A DNA stretch of 64,000 nt from Taklimakanibacter sp049323275 (GCA_049323275.1 JBMOOM010000089.1:241109-305108); one strand, 5' to 3'; shown: positions 1 to 10,608, counted from the first letter of the stretch. The notes: generated by a model from the sequence alone, not told the origin. Numbers and translations are program-made.

Positions 1-575
1 TGCCGACCCATTTCCTCAAGCGCCTCAATATGCGCGAGCAGCTCGTCCGCGAAGTCGAGATCATCCCGCTCGAGGTCGTGGTGCGCAATGTCGCCGCGGG
101 TTCGCTCGCCAAGCGCCTCGGCATCGAGGAAGGCACCGCCCTCCCCCGCTCGATCATCGAGTTCTATTACAAGAAGGACGAGCTCAACGACCCGATGGTG
201 TCGGAGGAGCACATCACCGCGTTCAACTGGGCGACGCCCCAGGAGATCGACGACATGATGCATCTCGCCATCCGCATCAACGACTTCATGTCGGGCCTCT
301 TCCTCGGCATCGGCATCAAGCTCGTCGACTTCAAGATCGAGTTCGGCCGCCTTTACGAGAACGACATGATGCGCATCGTGCTCGCCGACGAGATCAGCCC
401 CGATTCCTGCCGCCTGTGGGACATCAAGACCCAGGACAAGCTCGACAAGGACCGGTTCCGCCGCGACATGGGCGGCCTCGTCGAGGCCTATCAGGAAGTG
501 GCCAAGCGCCTCGGCATCATGCCGGAGCTCGCCGAGCCCGAGCGTTCGCGTCCGCAGCTCGTGAAGAGCGACTGA
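1..575 (+). CDS. purC: Phosphoribosylaminoimidazole-succinocarboxamide synthase (SAICAR synthetase), 3' part
   Basis: This is the C-terminal part of SAICAR synthetase, which joins aspartate to CAIR with ATP in de novo purine synthesis in the cytoplasm. The reading frame is open from base 3 without a start, so the gene begins before the window; about 190 codons are visible. Typical PurC motifs are present: THFLKRLNMREQL, then EVVVRNVAAGSLAKRLG (nucleotide-binding region) and the C-terminal DEISPDSCRLWD, which carries conserved substrate-binding residues. purS follows 44 bp downstream on the same strand, consistent with a purine operon. The family call is very secure; only the 5' end is missing. 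Confidence 0.97.
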   Translation, partial: PTHFLKRLNMREQLVREVEIIPLEVVVRNVAAGSLAKRLGIEEGTALPRSIIEFYYKKDELNDPMVSEEHITAFNWATPQEIDDMMHLAIRINDFMSGLFLGIGIKLVDFKIEFGRLYENDMMRIVLADEISPDSCRLWDIKTQDKLDKDRFRRDMGGLVEAYQEVAKRLGIMPELAEPERSRPQLVKSD

Positions 576-619
576 ACGGACAAGTCCTCTCGAATAGCTT
601 CAGACTGAGTGAGATTTCC

Positions 620-859
620 ATGAAGGCCAAGATCAAAGTCACCCTGAAAAATGGCGTCCTCGATCCGCAGGGCAAGGCCATCGAGGGAGCGCTCGGCTCC
701 CTCGGCTTCTCCGGCATCGAGCATGTCCGCCAGGGCAAGTATTTCGAGATCGACCTGAAGAACGCCGACAAAGCGAAAGCCAAGGCCGAGCTCGACGACA
801 TCTGCCGCAAGCTGCTCGCCAACACCGTCATCGAGAATTACGAGATCGAGCTGGCGTAG
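620..859 (+). CDS. purS: Phosphoribosylformylglycinamidine synthase subunit PurS
   Basis: PurS is the small structural subunit that bridges PurQ and PurL in the three-part FGAM synthase of Gram-positive bacteria and alphaproteobacteria. The product is 79 residues, the usual length, starting MKAKIKVTLKNGVLDPQGKA and containing the GIEHVRQGKYFEI strand region of the family. A longer in-frame opening upstream overlaps purC in another frame and is not used; the ATG at 620 matches the family N-terminus. It lies between purC and purQ but is separated from purQ by an opposite-strand gene, so purQ probably has its own promoter. Confidence 0.95.
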   Translation: MKAKIKVTLKNGVLDPQGKAIEGALGSLGFSGIEHVRQGKYFEIDLKNADKAKAKAELDDICRKLLANTVIENYEIELA

Positions 860-886
860 CTCGTCACGATCCGGGCGCTTGGCGAT

Positions 887-1450
887 TCAGGCGGATGTGG
901 CCTGCTCATCTCCCTCGTAAGTGAGGACGCCGATGAGGCAGGCGAGGAGCAGCGCGCCCAGGAAAAACCCGAGAATGACCGCCACCAGCTTTGCGGCGCC
1001 GGTAACCAGCTCTGGCTCGAGCGGTGAAAAGGGCGAGAAGCGGATCTGTATCACGCTCCCGGGGCTGACGGTCGCCACGTCGTTCCACCAGGGCCTGAGC
1101 GTTGCGGAGATCTGCCTGCCCGGTGAGATTTCGTAAGCGGCTGTCACGAGTGCTTCCCGGTCGGGCCGAAGCTTGTAGCCGTCGGCAATGAGCCCGGCAG
1201 CCGTCGCTTCCGAATCCGCATCGCAGCTCAGATACTCTTTCATGACCGACCGACGCCCGATTTTCTTCGCATAGACGCAGATCGGCTCCACCGAAATCAC
1301 CACGGCCTGGACATGCGACCAGATGAAGTACTTGTAGGTGGTATAAGCGGCGAGGCAAGTGAGGAAAAAAACGACAGCGACGACGAAACCGATCATCCTG
1401 TCGAGGATAAATCGCCTCGGAGAGAACTTCGTCGGCACGGCGTCTGCCAT
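887..1450 (-). CDS. Small membrane protein, DUF3592-like
   Basis: The 187-residue product has a hydrophobic segment near residues 18-40 (IGFVVAVVFFLTCLAAY), a predicted extracytoplasmic middle part of about 105 residues and a second hydrophobic segment near residues 150-178. This two-helix layout around a globular domain resembles DUF3592 proteins, for which no activity is established. It is transcribed against the purine genes and sits between purS and purQ, where rhizobial genomes usually have little or nothing, so it may be a later insertion. Family assignment is by layout only; function unknown. Confidence 0.7.
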   Translation of the reverse strand: MADAVPTKFSPRRFILDRMIGFVVAVVFFLTCLAAYTTYKYFIWSHVQAVVISVEPICVYAKKIGRRSVMKEYLSCDADSEATAAGLIADGYKLRPDREALVTAAYEISPGRQISATLRPWWNDVATVSPGSVIQIRFSPFSPLEPELVTGAAKLVAVILGFFLGALLLACLIGVLTYEGDEQATSA

Positions 1451-1643
1451 TCAGAAGGCGCCCGAGGCGGAGTTTGCCTGACCGGACCGCTCAAGGAATA
1501 TGCACCTGCCCGGCGCGACGGCCGACCTGACAAGGCCGCCAGACCTGCTGGCCGGATCTTTGCTGGGTATCATCGAAAGAGCTTTTTTACCGCCCGGAAT
1601 CTCGCTATTGAGCCCTCTTTAGAACAACCGTGGTGCTGTTGCC

Positions 1644-2306
1644 ATGAAATCTGCCGTCGTCCTCTTCCCCGGCATCAACCGCGAGCGCGATATGGCGCGC
1701 GCCTTGGAAGCCGTCACCGGCCGCAAGCCGGCCATCGTCTGGCACACCGAGACGACCTTGCCCAAGGTCGACCTCGTCGCCGTGCCGGGCGGCTTCTCCT
1801 ATGGCGATTATCTGCGCTGCGGCGCCATCGCGGCGCGCTCGCCGATCATGACCGATATCCGCGCCAAGGCCGAGAAGGGCCTGAAGGTCCTGGGCGTCTG
1901 CAACGGCTTCCAGATCATCACCGAAGCGGGCCTCCTGCCCGGCGCGCTGCTGCGCAATTCAGGCCTCAAATTCGTCTGCCGCGAAGTAAAGTTGAAAGTG
2001 GAGAATACCGGCACCTTCTTCACCAACCGGATGACGAAGGGTGCCGTGGTGCGCTGCCCGGTCGCCCATGGCGAAGGCAACTATATCTGCGACGCCGAGA
2101 CCCTGAAGGCGCTCGAAGGCGAGAACCGCGTCGTCTTCCGTTACACGGAAGGCACCAATCCCAATGGCGCCATGAACGACATCGCCGGCATCACCAACGC
2201 CCGCGGCAATGTCATCGGCATGATGCCGCATCCGGAGAACATGATCGAGCCGCTGCATGGCAACAGCGACTGCCGTCCGCTGTTCGAAAGCCTGCTCGCG
2301 GCGTGA
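1644..2306 (+). CDS. purQ: Phosphoribosylformylglycinamidine synthase subunit PurQ (glutamine amidotransferase)
   Basis: PurQ supplies ammonia from glutamine to PurL in FGAM synthase. The 220-residue product is a class I glutamine amidotransferase: the nucleophile elbow is VCNGFQI (Cys near residue 87) and the C-terminal His and Glu lie in GMMPHPENM. The N-terminus MKSAVVLFPGINRERD is canonical. Its stop overlaps the GTG start of the next gene by four bases (GTGA), so the two are probably translationally coupled. The 193 bp upstream probably hold the promoter, since the preceding gene is on the other strand. Confidence 0.96.
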   Translation: MKSAVVLFPGINRERDMARALEAVTGRKPAIVWHTETTLPKVDLVAVPGGFSYGDYLRCGAIAARSPIMTDIRAKAEKGLKVLGVCNGFQIITEAGLLPGALLRNSGLKFVCREVKLKVENTGTFFTNRMTKGAVVRCPVAHGEGNYICDAETLKALEGENRVVFRYTEGTNPNGAMNDIAGITNARGNVIGMMPHPENMIEPLHGNSDCRPLFESLLAA

Positions 2307-2941
2307 GCGCCGAGATCACCCTCTACGGCGCCCGTTACAGCGTCTATGTGCGCGCCGTTCTGATGGCGCTCGAAAGCAAGGGCGTGTCTTACGACATTGT
2401 CCCCATCGACATCTTCTCAGGTGCCGAAGACCTCGCCGCCTATCGCGAGATCCACCCATTCGGCCGCATCCCCGCTTTGCGCGACGGTGATTTCATTCTC
2501 TATGAGACGGCCGCCATCAATCGCTACATCGACGAGGGATTTCTGGGCCCGCGCCTGCAGCCGGCGGAAACCCAGAGCCGCGCCCGCATGACCCAGATCA
2601 TGTCGATGACGGATTCCTACGCCTATCGGCCGCTGGTCTGGAACGTCTATGTCGAGCGCGTCTCCAATCCCAACGAGGGCAAGCCCACCGACGAGGCGCT
2701 GATCGCGGCCGCTTTGCCCAAGGCGCGCACCTATTTCAAGGCGCTGCATTACCTCATGGGCCGCCAGGCGTTTCTCGCCGACGAGGTCCCGACGCTCGCC
2801 GATTTTCACGCCGCGCCGGTCTTCGCCTATTTCCTCGAGACGGCGGAAGGCCGCGCCCTATTGGCGGAATTCCCCCGCGTCGAGAGCTGGTGGGCGCGCA
2901 TCGCGGCGACGGACGCCTTCAAGCGCGCGCATGAGCCCTGA
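2303..2941 (+). CDS. Glutathione S-transferase family protein
   Basis: A 212-residue GST-fold protein. The N-terminal thioredoxin-like domain (about residues 1-80) contains ITLYGARYSVYVRAVLMAL, the PFGRIPALRDGDFILYE segment with the cis-Pro and glutathione gamma-glutamyl contacts (E-T equivalent at YETAAI), and is followed by an all-helical domain with ADEVPTLADFHAAPVFAY. I use the GTG at 2303 because it gives a complete domain and overlaps the purQ stop by four bases; the in-frame opening further upstream only shadows purQ. Presence inside the purine operon suggests co-expression, but a link to purine synthesis is not established. Substrate unknown. Confidence 0.87.
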   Translation: MSAEITLYGARYSVYVRAVLMALESKGVSYDIVPIDIFSGAEDLAAYREIHPFGRIPALRDGDFILYETAAINRYIDEGFLGPRLQPAETQSRARMTQIMSMTDSYAYRPLVWNVYVERVSNPNEGKPTDEALIAAALPKARTYFKALHYLMGRQAFLADEVPTLADFHAAPVFAYFLETAEGRALLAEFPRVESWWARIAATDAFKRAHEP

Positions 2942-3297
2942 TCCCCGCGGCGGCCGCTGTGTGTGATCGTGCCTGGATAGGCAAGCGGCCACCTCCCGAC
3001 GCGGCCTCTGGGCTGCGATGCCCGTGAAAGACGCGTTTTCCCGATTTACCTTGTATCTACCCAGTAAGAATTATCAGAGGGGCATGATGAGCTGGCGCAT
3101 CCCTGTGCTCGGTTTTCGGAGGGCCTTTCCGATCTGTCCGCCATTCCGACCCTTTTCCTGATTCCGGAGCTGGCCTTCGCCGCCTAGGACCGCAGGGCCG
3201 GCCCCCTGGTCCATTTAGGCTTTTTCGCGTGTTGTTATCGCCGCCCAAGCCCGCTAAAGCACCTCTTTCTCCGAAAGCCCGGTTCTAGCGAAAAACC
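2942..3297 (+). other. 356-bp gap before purL
   Basis: No convincing gene lies here; short openings lack family-like sequence. The gap presumably carries the purL promoter and 5' leader. The one structured element is the hairpin at 3187-3225, listed separately. I see no known purine riboswitch core. Confidence 0.4.
3187..3225 (+). terminator. Terminator- or attenuator-like hairpin ahead of purL
   Basis: GGACC at 3187-3191 pairs with GGTCC at 3208-3212, with an inner AGGG/CCCT extension, and is followed by ATTTAGGCTTTTT. This resembles an intrinsic terminator. It sits 72 bp before the purL start, so it could end GST transcription or attenuate read-through into purL. Confidence 0.35.
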
Positions 3298-5502
<2,205 letters not shown>

Positions 5503-5516
5503 AGGAGCAGAAATAC

Positions 5517-5753
5517 ATGGCCATGAACGCCTCCGAGATCGAGCGGCTCATCAAGGAAGCTCTTCCGGATGCGCAAGTGGAGATCCGCGACCTCGCCGGC
5601 GACGGCGACCATTACGCGGCCAACGTGGTTTCGACCTCCTTTAAAGGCAAGTCACGTGTGCAGCAGCATCAGATGATTTACGCTGCGCTCAAGGGTAGAA
5701 TGGGTGGTGAACTCCACGCCTTGGCGCTGCAGACCAGCGCGCCGGAAGATTGA
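5517..5753 (+). CDS. BolA family protein
   Basis: The 78-residue BolA-fold protein shows the HYAANVVSTSFKGKSRVQQHQMIY region typical of the short BolA class that pairs with monothiol glutaredoxins; the VQQHQ histidine belongs to the conserved BolA iron-sulfur ligand/helix region (written here in two overlapping parts: HYAANVVSTSF and KGKSRVQQHQ). Such proteins form [2Fe-2S]-bridged complexes with CGFS glutaredoxins and act in iron-sulfur trafficking or iron sensing. The partner glutaredoxin lies 27 bp downstream, the usual alphaproteobacterial arrangement. GAAGGAG precedes the ATG by about 8 bases. Confidence 0.94.
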   Translation: MAMNASEIERLIKEALPDAQVEIRDLAGDGDHYAANVVSTSFKGKSRVQQHQMIYAALKGRMGGELHALALQTSAPED

Positions 5754-5780
5754 GAACGGACTTTTTAGAGCGAGCGAAAC

Positions 5781-6101
5781 ATGACCGACATCAACACCTG
5801 GATCGACAACGAAGTGAAATCGAACGACGTCGTGCTGTTCATGAAGGGCACGCCGGACGCGCCGATGTGCGGCTTTTCCGGCCGCGTCGTGCAGATCCTC
5901 GACCATCTGGGCGCCGATTACCGGGGCATCAATGTCCTCGAATCGGGCGAGCTGCGCCAGGGCATCAAGGACTATTCCAACTGGCCGACCATCCCGCAGC
6001 TCTATGTGAAGGGCGAGTTCGTCGGCGGCTGCGATATCGTCACCGAGATGTTCCAGTCGGGCGAGCTCAAGACGCTCCTCGCCGAAAAGACCGCCGCCTA
6101 A
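5781..6101 (+). CDS. grxD: Monothiol glutaredoxin, Grx4/GrxD type
   Basis: A 106-residue monothiol glutaredoxin with the CGFS active site (PMCGFSGR, Cys near residue 33), the WPTIPQLYVKGEFVGG glutathione-binding stretch and GCDI. This class coordinates a glutathione-ligated [2Fe-2S] cluster and hands it to apo-proteins, often together with BolA, rather than acting as a general thiol reductase. It follows purL and bolA in one direction. Its TAA stop directly abuts the TAG of the convergent SDR gene, leaving no room for a separate terminator. Confidence 0.95.
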   Translation: MTDINTWIDNEVKSNDVVLFMKGTPDAPMCGFSGRVVQILDHLGADYRGINVLESGELRQGIKDYSNWPTIPQLYVKGEFVGGCDIVTEMFQSGELKTLLAEKTAA

Positions 6102-6857
6102 CTATCTCGGCGCCATGCGCAGCGCGCCGTCGAGCCGGATGGTCTCGCCATTGATCATCGGATTCTCGACGATATGGACGGCGAGCGCTGCATATTCCTT
6201 CGGATCGCCGAGGCGTGCGGGAAACGGCACGCCGGCGGAGAGGCGGGCGCGATATTCCTCCGGCACCGTCATCAGCATCGGCGTCATGAAGATGCCGGGC
6301 GCGATGCTGTTGACGCGGATGGCCAGCGAGGCGAGGTCGCGCGCCGCCGGCAGCGTCATGCCCACGACACCGCCCTTCGACGACGCATAGGCGACCTGGC
6401 CGATCTGCCCCTCATAGGCCGCGATGCTCGCCGTGTTGATGACGACGCCACGCTCCTCGCCGACGGGATCGAGCTTCGCCATGCGCTCGGCGGCGAGCCG
6501 CAGCATGTTGAAGCTGCCGATGAGATTGACGCCGATCACCTTGGCATAAGCGGCAAGCGCCAGCGCTCCCTCCTTGCCGACGGTCCGTCCCGACGGCGCG
6601 ATGCCGGCACAATTGACGAGCACCCGCGCCGGCCCGTGCCGGGCGGCGGCCTCATCGAGGGCATCGCCGGCGCTTTCCTGCGTGACATCGCAGGCAAGCG
6701 CCAGGCCGCCGATCTCGGCGGCGACCGCCGCGGCGCCGTGCCGGCTGATGTCGAGGACCGCGACCTTGGCGCCCTTGCGGGCGAGCGCCCGTGCCGTCGC
6801 CGCGCCGAGTCCCGACCCGCCGCCCGTCACCACCGCCGCGATACCTGCAATCTCCAT
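6102..6857 (-). CDS. SDR family 3-hydroxyacyl-CoA dehydrogenase, HSD17B10-like
   Basis: A 251-residue classical short-chain dehydrogenase with the TGGGSGLG NAD-binding motif near residues 11-18, the NCAGIA strand, catalytic Ser in INTASIAAYEGQ and YASSKGG (Tyr/Lys). The C-terminal part (PFPARLGDPKEYA, INGETIRLDGALRM) closely follows human HSD10 (3-hydroxy-2-methylbutyryl-CoA dehydrogenase), so a 3-hydroxyacyl-CoA substrate from branched-chain amino acid or fatty acid oxidation is likely. I chose ATG 6857 because GGGGGA precedes it; an ATG four codons upstream is an alternative. No acyl-CoA genes are adjacent. Confidence 0.88.
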   Translation of the reverse strand: MEIAGIAAVVTGGGSGLGAATARALARKGAKVAVLDISRHGAAAVAAEIGGLALACDVTQESAGDALDEAAARHGPARVLVNCAGIAPSGRTVGKEGALALAAYAKVIGVNLIGSFNMLRLAAERMAKLDPVGEERGVVINTASIAAYEGQIGQVAYASSKGGVVGMTLPAARDLASLAIRVNSIAPGIFMTPMLMTVPEEYRARLSAGVPFPARLGDPKEYAALAVHIVENPMINGETIRLDGALRMAPR

Positions 6858-6998
6858 TCTATCCCCCATGACTTCTCTCGCGGCCATCTTGCCCAGGCCC
6901 GCCGGCGACTGCCAAGCCCCCCACGCCTTTCGCATGGCTGGCCCTCCTCCCCGGAGATTGACGCGACAGAGGGGTTCGGGCACCTCGGTGCCAGACCC

Positions 6999-7907
6999 AT
7001 GCCCGCCCCCGCTTCGACCAGTCCGTCCTCCGCCTCGACGCTCGCTTTCCTGGCCTTGCTCGGAGCCGGCGTGGCGGTGGGATTTTCTCCCAATCTGGCG
7101 CGACTGTCGGATCTGGCGCCGCTCGCCTCCGGCTTCTACCGCCTGGCTCTGGCGGTTCCAGCCATCTGGTTCGCCATCGCCCTGACCGGCGGCAAGCTCG
7201 AGCCCCTCTCCAGCATGCCGCCCAGGCACCGCTGGCGGCTGTTCCTGGCCGGCCTCGCTTTCGCCGCCGATATCGCCTTCTGGCATCTCGCCATTGCCGA
7301 GACCACCATTCTCGAAGCGACATTGCTCTCCAGCACCGTGCCCATCATGGTCTCCTTCGTCTCGGTCTTCGTCTTCGGCGAGCGGCTGAAGCCGCTTTTC
7401 GCCTTCGGGCTGGCTCTGGCGCTGGCCGGCGTCGTGGTTCTGGCGCTGCAGAAGACGGGCGCCCCGCAGGCGCCGCCCAACCGTCTGCTGGGCGGCGTCT
7501 ACGCGCTGCTCGCCGCGTCCTTCTTCGCCCTCTACCTGCTGCTGATCGCCTCCGTGCGCCAGAGCAGCTCGACCGGCACGGTCATGTTCTATACGAGCCT
7601 GATCTCGGCGCTCGCCATGCTCCCCTTCGCTTTCGCGATGAGTCCGACCATGCTGTCGGGCTCGCTCAATGGCTGGCTCATCCTGGTCGGCCTCGCCGTC
7701 ATCAGCCATGCCGGCGGCCAGGGCCTCATGACCTTCGCGCTCGCCCATCTGCCCACCTCCTTCTCCTCGATGATGGGGCTGATGCAGACGGCCGTCGCCG
7801 CCGTCGTCGCCTGGGCGCTGTTCTCCGAGCCCCTAACCCTGCTGATGCTGGTGAGCGGTGCGGCGATCCTCGCCGGCATCTGGCTCTGCCGCAAGGCGAC
7901 CGCCTGA
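6999..7907 (+). CDS. EamA/DMT family transporter (first of two)
   Basis: A 302-residue inner-membrane protein made almost entirely of hydrophobic helices, about ten, in two EamA halves. The first half ends with TILEATLLSSTVPIMVSF and VFGERLKPLFAFGLALAL, and the second has the matching TSFSSMMGLMQTAVAAVVAW and LFSEPLTLLMLVSG. Both halves carry the conserved Glu after the fourth helix, as in DMT exporters of amino acids and metabolites. A second EamA gene starts one base after the stop. The substrate cannot be deduced. The divergent SDR gene starts 141 bp upstream. Confidence 0.88.
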   Translation: MPAPASTSPSSASTLAFLALLGAGVAVGFSPNLARLSDLAPLASGFYRLALAVPAIWFAIALTGGKLEPLSSMPPRHRWRLFLAGLAFAADIAFWHLAIAETTILEATLLSSTVPIMVSFVSVFVFGERLKPLFAFGLALALAGVVVLALQKTGAPQAPPNRLLGGVYALLAASFFALYLLLIASVRQSSSTGTVMFYTSLISALAMLPFAFAMSPTMLSGSLNGWLILVGLAVISHAGGQGLMTFALAHLPTSFSSMMGLMQTAVAAVVAWALFSEPLTLLMLVSGAAILAGIWLCRKATA

Positions 7908-7908
7908 C

Positions 7909-8817
7909 ATGGCCAATCTCAAGCCCATCGCCGCCCTGCTCTTCACCATGCTGGTCTGGGGCGTCACGCCGGTTTTCCTGCGCTCGCTGTCGGTCGGTCT
8001 CGGCCCCGCCGACGCGATGGTGATCCGCTATGTGCCGGTGGCGCTCATTTCGCTGGCCATATTGCTGGCGACCGGAGGCTGGCGCTTCGCCCGCGCCGAC
8101 TGGCCGCGCCTTCTCCTCATCTCGGTGCTCGGCGTCTTCGGCTACAGCATCGCCTCGGTCTATGGCTTCGCCAGCGTGCCCGCCGGCATAGGGGGTCTCA
8201 TTTACGCAACACAGCCTCTCTTCCTTGCCCTCCTGGCGGCGATCATGCTCGGCGAACGGCTGACGCTTCAGGTCGTCGCGGGCTTCGGCCTGGCGCTTCT
8301 CGGCACCGGCCTCCTCTTCTGGGACGATCTTGCCGCCGGCGGCGCTCACGGTTCCTACATCACCGGAATGCTCCTGCTTCTGTTCGCCTGTTTCGTCTGG
8401 GGCTTCTATTCGGTGCCGGGCAAGGCGCTCGTCCTGCGCTACGGAACCCTGGCCACGACTGCCGCCAGCCTGTTCCTCGCCACCTTGCCGATGCTCGCTT
8501 TCATCACGCCGCGGACCGTCGAGACGGTCGCGACCATGTCGGCGCGCCACTGGGCCGAACTCGGCTTCCTGGCCTGCGCCTCGACCTTCCTGGCGATGTT
8601 TTCCTGGACCTACGCCACGGCGCGGTTGCCGGCCGCGACGACCGGCGCCTTTCTCTATCTCATCCCGGTCATCGCGGTTCTCGCCGGAGTCCTAATTCTG
8701 GAGGAGACTTTGACGCTCAATATGATATTGGGCGGTCTCCTCATCGTCGGCGGCGTCGCCCTTGCCCAGTTCGGCCGGCATCTGCGGCGGGTCCGGCATG
8801 AGCAGAACGCAGTTTGA
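7909..8817 (+). CDS. EamA/DMT family transporter (second of two)
   Basis: Another 302-residue EamA transporter of about ten membrane helices. Visible family signatures are ATQPLFLALLAAIMLGERLT in the first half and TGAFLYLIPVIAVLAGVLIL followed by EETLTLNMILGG in the second. It begins one base after the preceding EamA gene ends, so the pair is co-transcribed and could work as a heteromer, as some small DMT pairs do, or be an old duplication; identity between them looks low. Substrate unknown. Confidence 0.88.
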   Translation: MANLKPIAALLFTMLVWGVTPVFLRSLSVGLGPADAMVIRYVPVALISLAILLATGGWRFARADWPRLLLISVLGVFGYSIASVYGFASVPAGIGGLIYATQPLFLALLAAIMLGERLTLQVVAGFGLALLGTGLLFWDDLAAGGAHGSYITGMLLLLFACFVWGFYSVPGKALVLRYGTLATTAASLFLATLPMLAFITPRTVETVATMSARHWAELGFLACASTFLAMFSWTYATARLPAATTGAFLYLIPVIAVLAGVLILEETLTLNMILGGLLIVGGVALAQFGRHLRRVRHEQNAV

Positions 8818-8867
8818 CCGATCACCGGTTACGCCTATCTTCCGTCCCCCCAACTCCCGAGGCGTCC

Positions 8868-10112
8868 ATGACCGACCAATCCTACGCCAAGCCCACGCCC
8901 TGGTATTACCTGCCCGCCGTGATCATCGTCGCCGGCTGCGTCGTCGCCATGGTCAATTTCGGCGTGCGCTCGACCTTCGGCCTGTTCACCACGCCGATCT
9001 CGGAAGCGCATGCCTGGCCGCGTGAGATCTACAGCATCGCCATCGCGCTGCAGAACCTGCTCTGGGGTATCGCCACGCCGATCGCCGGCGCCTTCGCCGA
9101 CCGTTACGGCAGCGCTCGCGTCCTCATGGCGGGCGCCGTCTTCTATGCCGTCGGCACCATCATCATGGCTAGCGCCGGCACACCGGCGATGCTCTATCTG
9201 GGCGGCGGCGTCCTGGTCGGCATCGGCATCGCCGCCTCGTCCTTCGGCATCGTCATGGCCGCCTTCGGCCGCCTGGTGCCGCCTGAAAAGCGCTCCTGGG
9301 CTTTCGGCATCGCCACCGCCGCGGGCTCGATGGGCCAGTTCGTCTTCGCGACCTCGGGCGGCCTGCTCATCTCGGCCTTCGGCTGGTATGAGGCGCTGGT
9401 CATTCTCGCCATCTGCTCGCTGCTCATCATCTTCTTCGCCTTTCCCCTGATGGCGCAGAACACGTCGAAAAGCGCGGTGCCGCTGGGTGAGACCGAGATG
9501 AGCATGCGCCAGGCCGTCCGCCATGCCTTCCGTCATCGCTCCTACAATCTCCTCACCGCCGGCTTTTTCGTCTGCGGCTTCCAGCTCGCCTTTGTCACCG
9601 TACATTTGCCGCCCTATCTCGCCGAGCACGGCATCGGCGCGAAATTCACCGGCATCGCCATGGGCGCCATCGGTCTCTTCAACGTCCTCGGCTCCTATTA
9701 TTCGGGCGTCATCGGCGGCAAATATGCCAAGCGCATTCCCTTGAGCATCATCTATGTGCTGCGCTCGGTCGCCGTGGTGGCCTTCATCACCATGCCGATC
9801 ACCGAGACGTCGACGATCATCTTCACCGCCTCGCTGGGCCTCCTCTGGCTCTCGACCGTGCCCTTGACCATGGGCCTCGTGACCGTGATGTTCGGCACCC
9901 GCTACATGGCGACGCTTTACGGCTTCGTCTTCTTGAGCCATCAGGTCGGATCCTTCTTCGGCGTCTGGCTGGGCGGCCGGCTCTATGACCAGTTCGGCTC
10001 CTATGATCCGGTCTGGTGGATGGGCGCCGCGCTCGGCATCTTCGCGGCAATCGTGCATCTGCCGATCCGCGAGCAGCGCTCCGACAAATTCGCGACGCCG
10101 CAACCGGTATGA
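8868..10112 (+). CDS. MFS transporter, oxalate/formate-antiporter-like
   Basis: A 414-residue major facilitator protein with about 12 helices. GAFADRYGSARVLMAG after the second helix is the motif A loop. The general pattern (NFGVRSTFGLFTTPISEAHAW at the start is split here as NFGVRSTFGLF and TTPISEAHAW) matches the oxalate/formate and monocarboxylate antiporter group. I use ATG 8868, preceded by GAGG; a TTG start overlapping the previous stop would add 18 residues of non-family sequence. It is followed by a small membrane protein overlapping by four bases. Confidence 0.87.
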   Translation: MTDQSYAKPTPWYYLPAVIIVAGCVVAMVNFGVRSTFGLFTTPISEAHAWPREIYSIAIALQNLLWGIATPIAGAFADRYGSARVLMAGAVFYAVGTIIMASAGTPAMLYLGGGVLVGIGIAASSFGIVMAAFGRLVPPEKRSWAFGIATAAGSMGQFVFATSGGLLISAFGWYEALVILAICSLLIIFFAFPLMAQNTSKSAVPLGETEMSMRQAVRHAFRHRSYNLLTAGFFVCGFQLAFVTVHLPPYLAEHGIGAKFTGIAMGAIGLFNVLGSYYSGVIGGKYAKRIPLSIIYVLRSVAVVAFITMPITETSTIIFTASLGLLWLSTVPLTMGLVTVMFGTRYMATLYGFVFLSHQVGSFFGVWLGGRLYDQFGSYDPVWWMGAALGIFAAIVHLPIREQRSDKFATPQPV

Positions 10113-10492
10113 CGGCGGACTGGCCTGGTCATCGATTCGCGCTGGCCTTCGGCGCCATCATCCTCCTTCTGTGGCTGCTGGTGATGGCCGTCATGATGCG
10201 CCAGGCGGCGCTGCCGGCTGACGCATCAGGCCCGCTGCTGGCGGTCTTCGAACCGGGCACCAGCCAGGACGACATCTTCGCCCGCATCGTCGCCGCCAAC
10301 GGCAAGCCGATGCGCAGCGCCGGCTTCGACTTCGTCTGGCTGGTCCAGGGAAACGAGCCCGGCCTCGCCGGAAGGCTCGAGGCGCAGGGCGCCATCGGCA
10401 CCTATGGCGAGCTGCCCTTCAACACCTCGCTCGCCGGCTGCTTCGCCTTCGCCGATGCCAAGGTCGTCGAGGTCTTTTCGCTCCAGCCGTGA
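10109..10492 (+). CDS. Hypothetical protein with one N-terminal membrane segment
   Basis: A 127-residue protein whose ATG overlaps the MFS stop by four bases (ATGA), indicating translational coupling. Residues 9-30 form one hydrophobic helix (FALAFGAIILLLWLLVMAVM); the rest looks like a small soluble domain ending in a strand-rich part. No family recognised. The coupling suggests a membrane-anchored accessory to the transporter, but this is inference from position only. Confidence 0.7.
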   Translation: MTADWPGHRFALAFGAIILLLWLLVMAVMMRQAALPADASGPLLAVFEPGTSQDDIFARIVAANGKPMRSAGFDFVWLVQGNEPGLAGRLEAQGAIGTYGELPFNTSLAGCFAFADAKVVEVFSLQP

Positions 10493-10502
10493 TCGGCGGA
10501 GC

Positions 10503-10550
10503 TAGCGCGTGATCAGGAAAAGTGGACAGCGGTTTTCCGATCACGCGCTA
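10503..10550. repeat. Hairpin repeat of the GATC-GGAAAA family, copy 1
   Basis: A 48-bp element with perfect 12-bp ends: TAGCGCGTGATC at 10503-10514 and its complement at 10539-10550, enclosing GGAAAA and GGTTTTCC. A second copy of the same plan lies at 58248-58294. It is 3' to the small membrane protein gene and could fold as a terminator-like hairpin, although there is no T-tract. Confidence 0.8.
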
Positions 10551-10563
10551 AATAGAAGATTCC

Positions 10564-10608
10564 GATCACGATCACTTCAGGTCGACCCGACCTGAAGTGA
10601 TCGTGATC
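10564..10608. repeat. Perfect 21-bp inverted repeat
   Basis: Bases 10564-10584 are exactly complementary to 10588-10608 with a three-base loop (ACC). The arms contain GATCACGATCACTTC and end at AGGTCG. It lies 13 bp after the previous hairpin repeat and 128 bp before usg. A flawless 21-bp stem is unusual for chance; it may be a terminator, a palindromic repeat unit or a mobile-element remnant. Confidence 0.8.

Noticed and set aside
3057..3248. Minus-strand opening of 63 codons before purL
   Set aside because: No family resemblance and low-complexity Arg/Pro/Gly composition, as expected by chance in GC-rich DNA; I treat the region as leader sequence.
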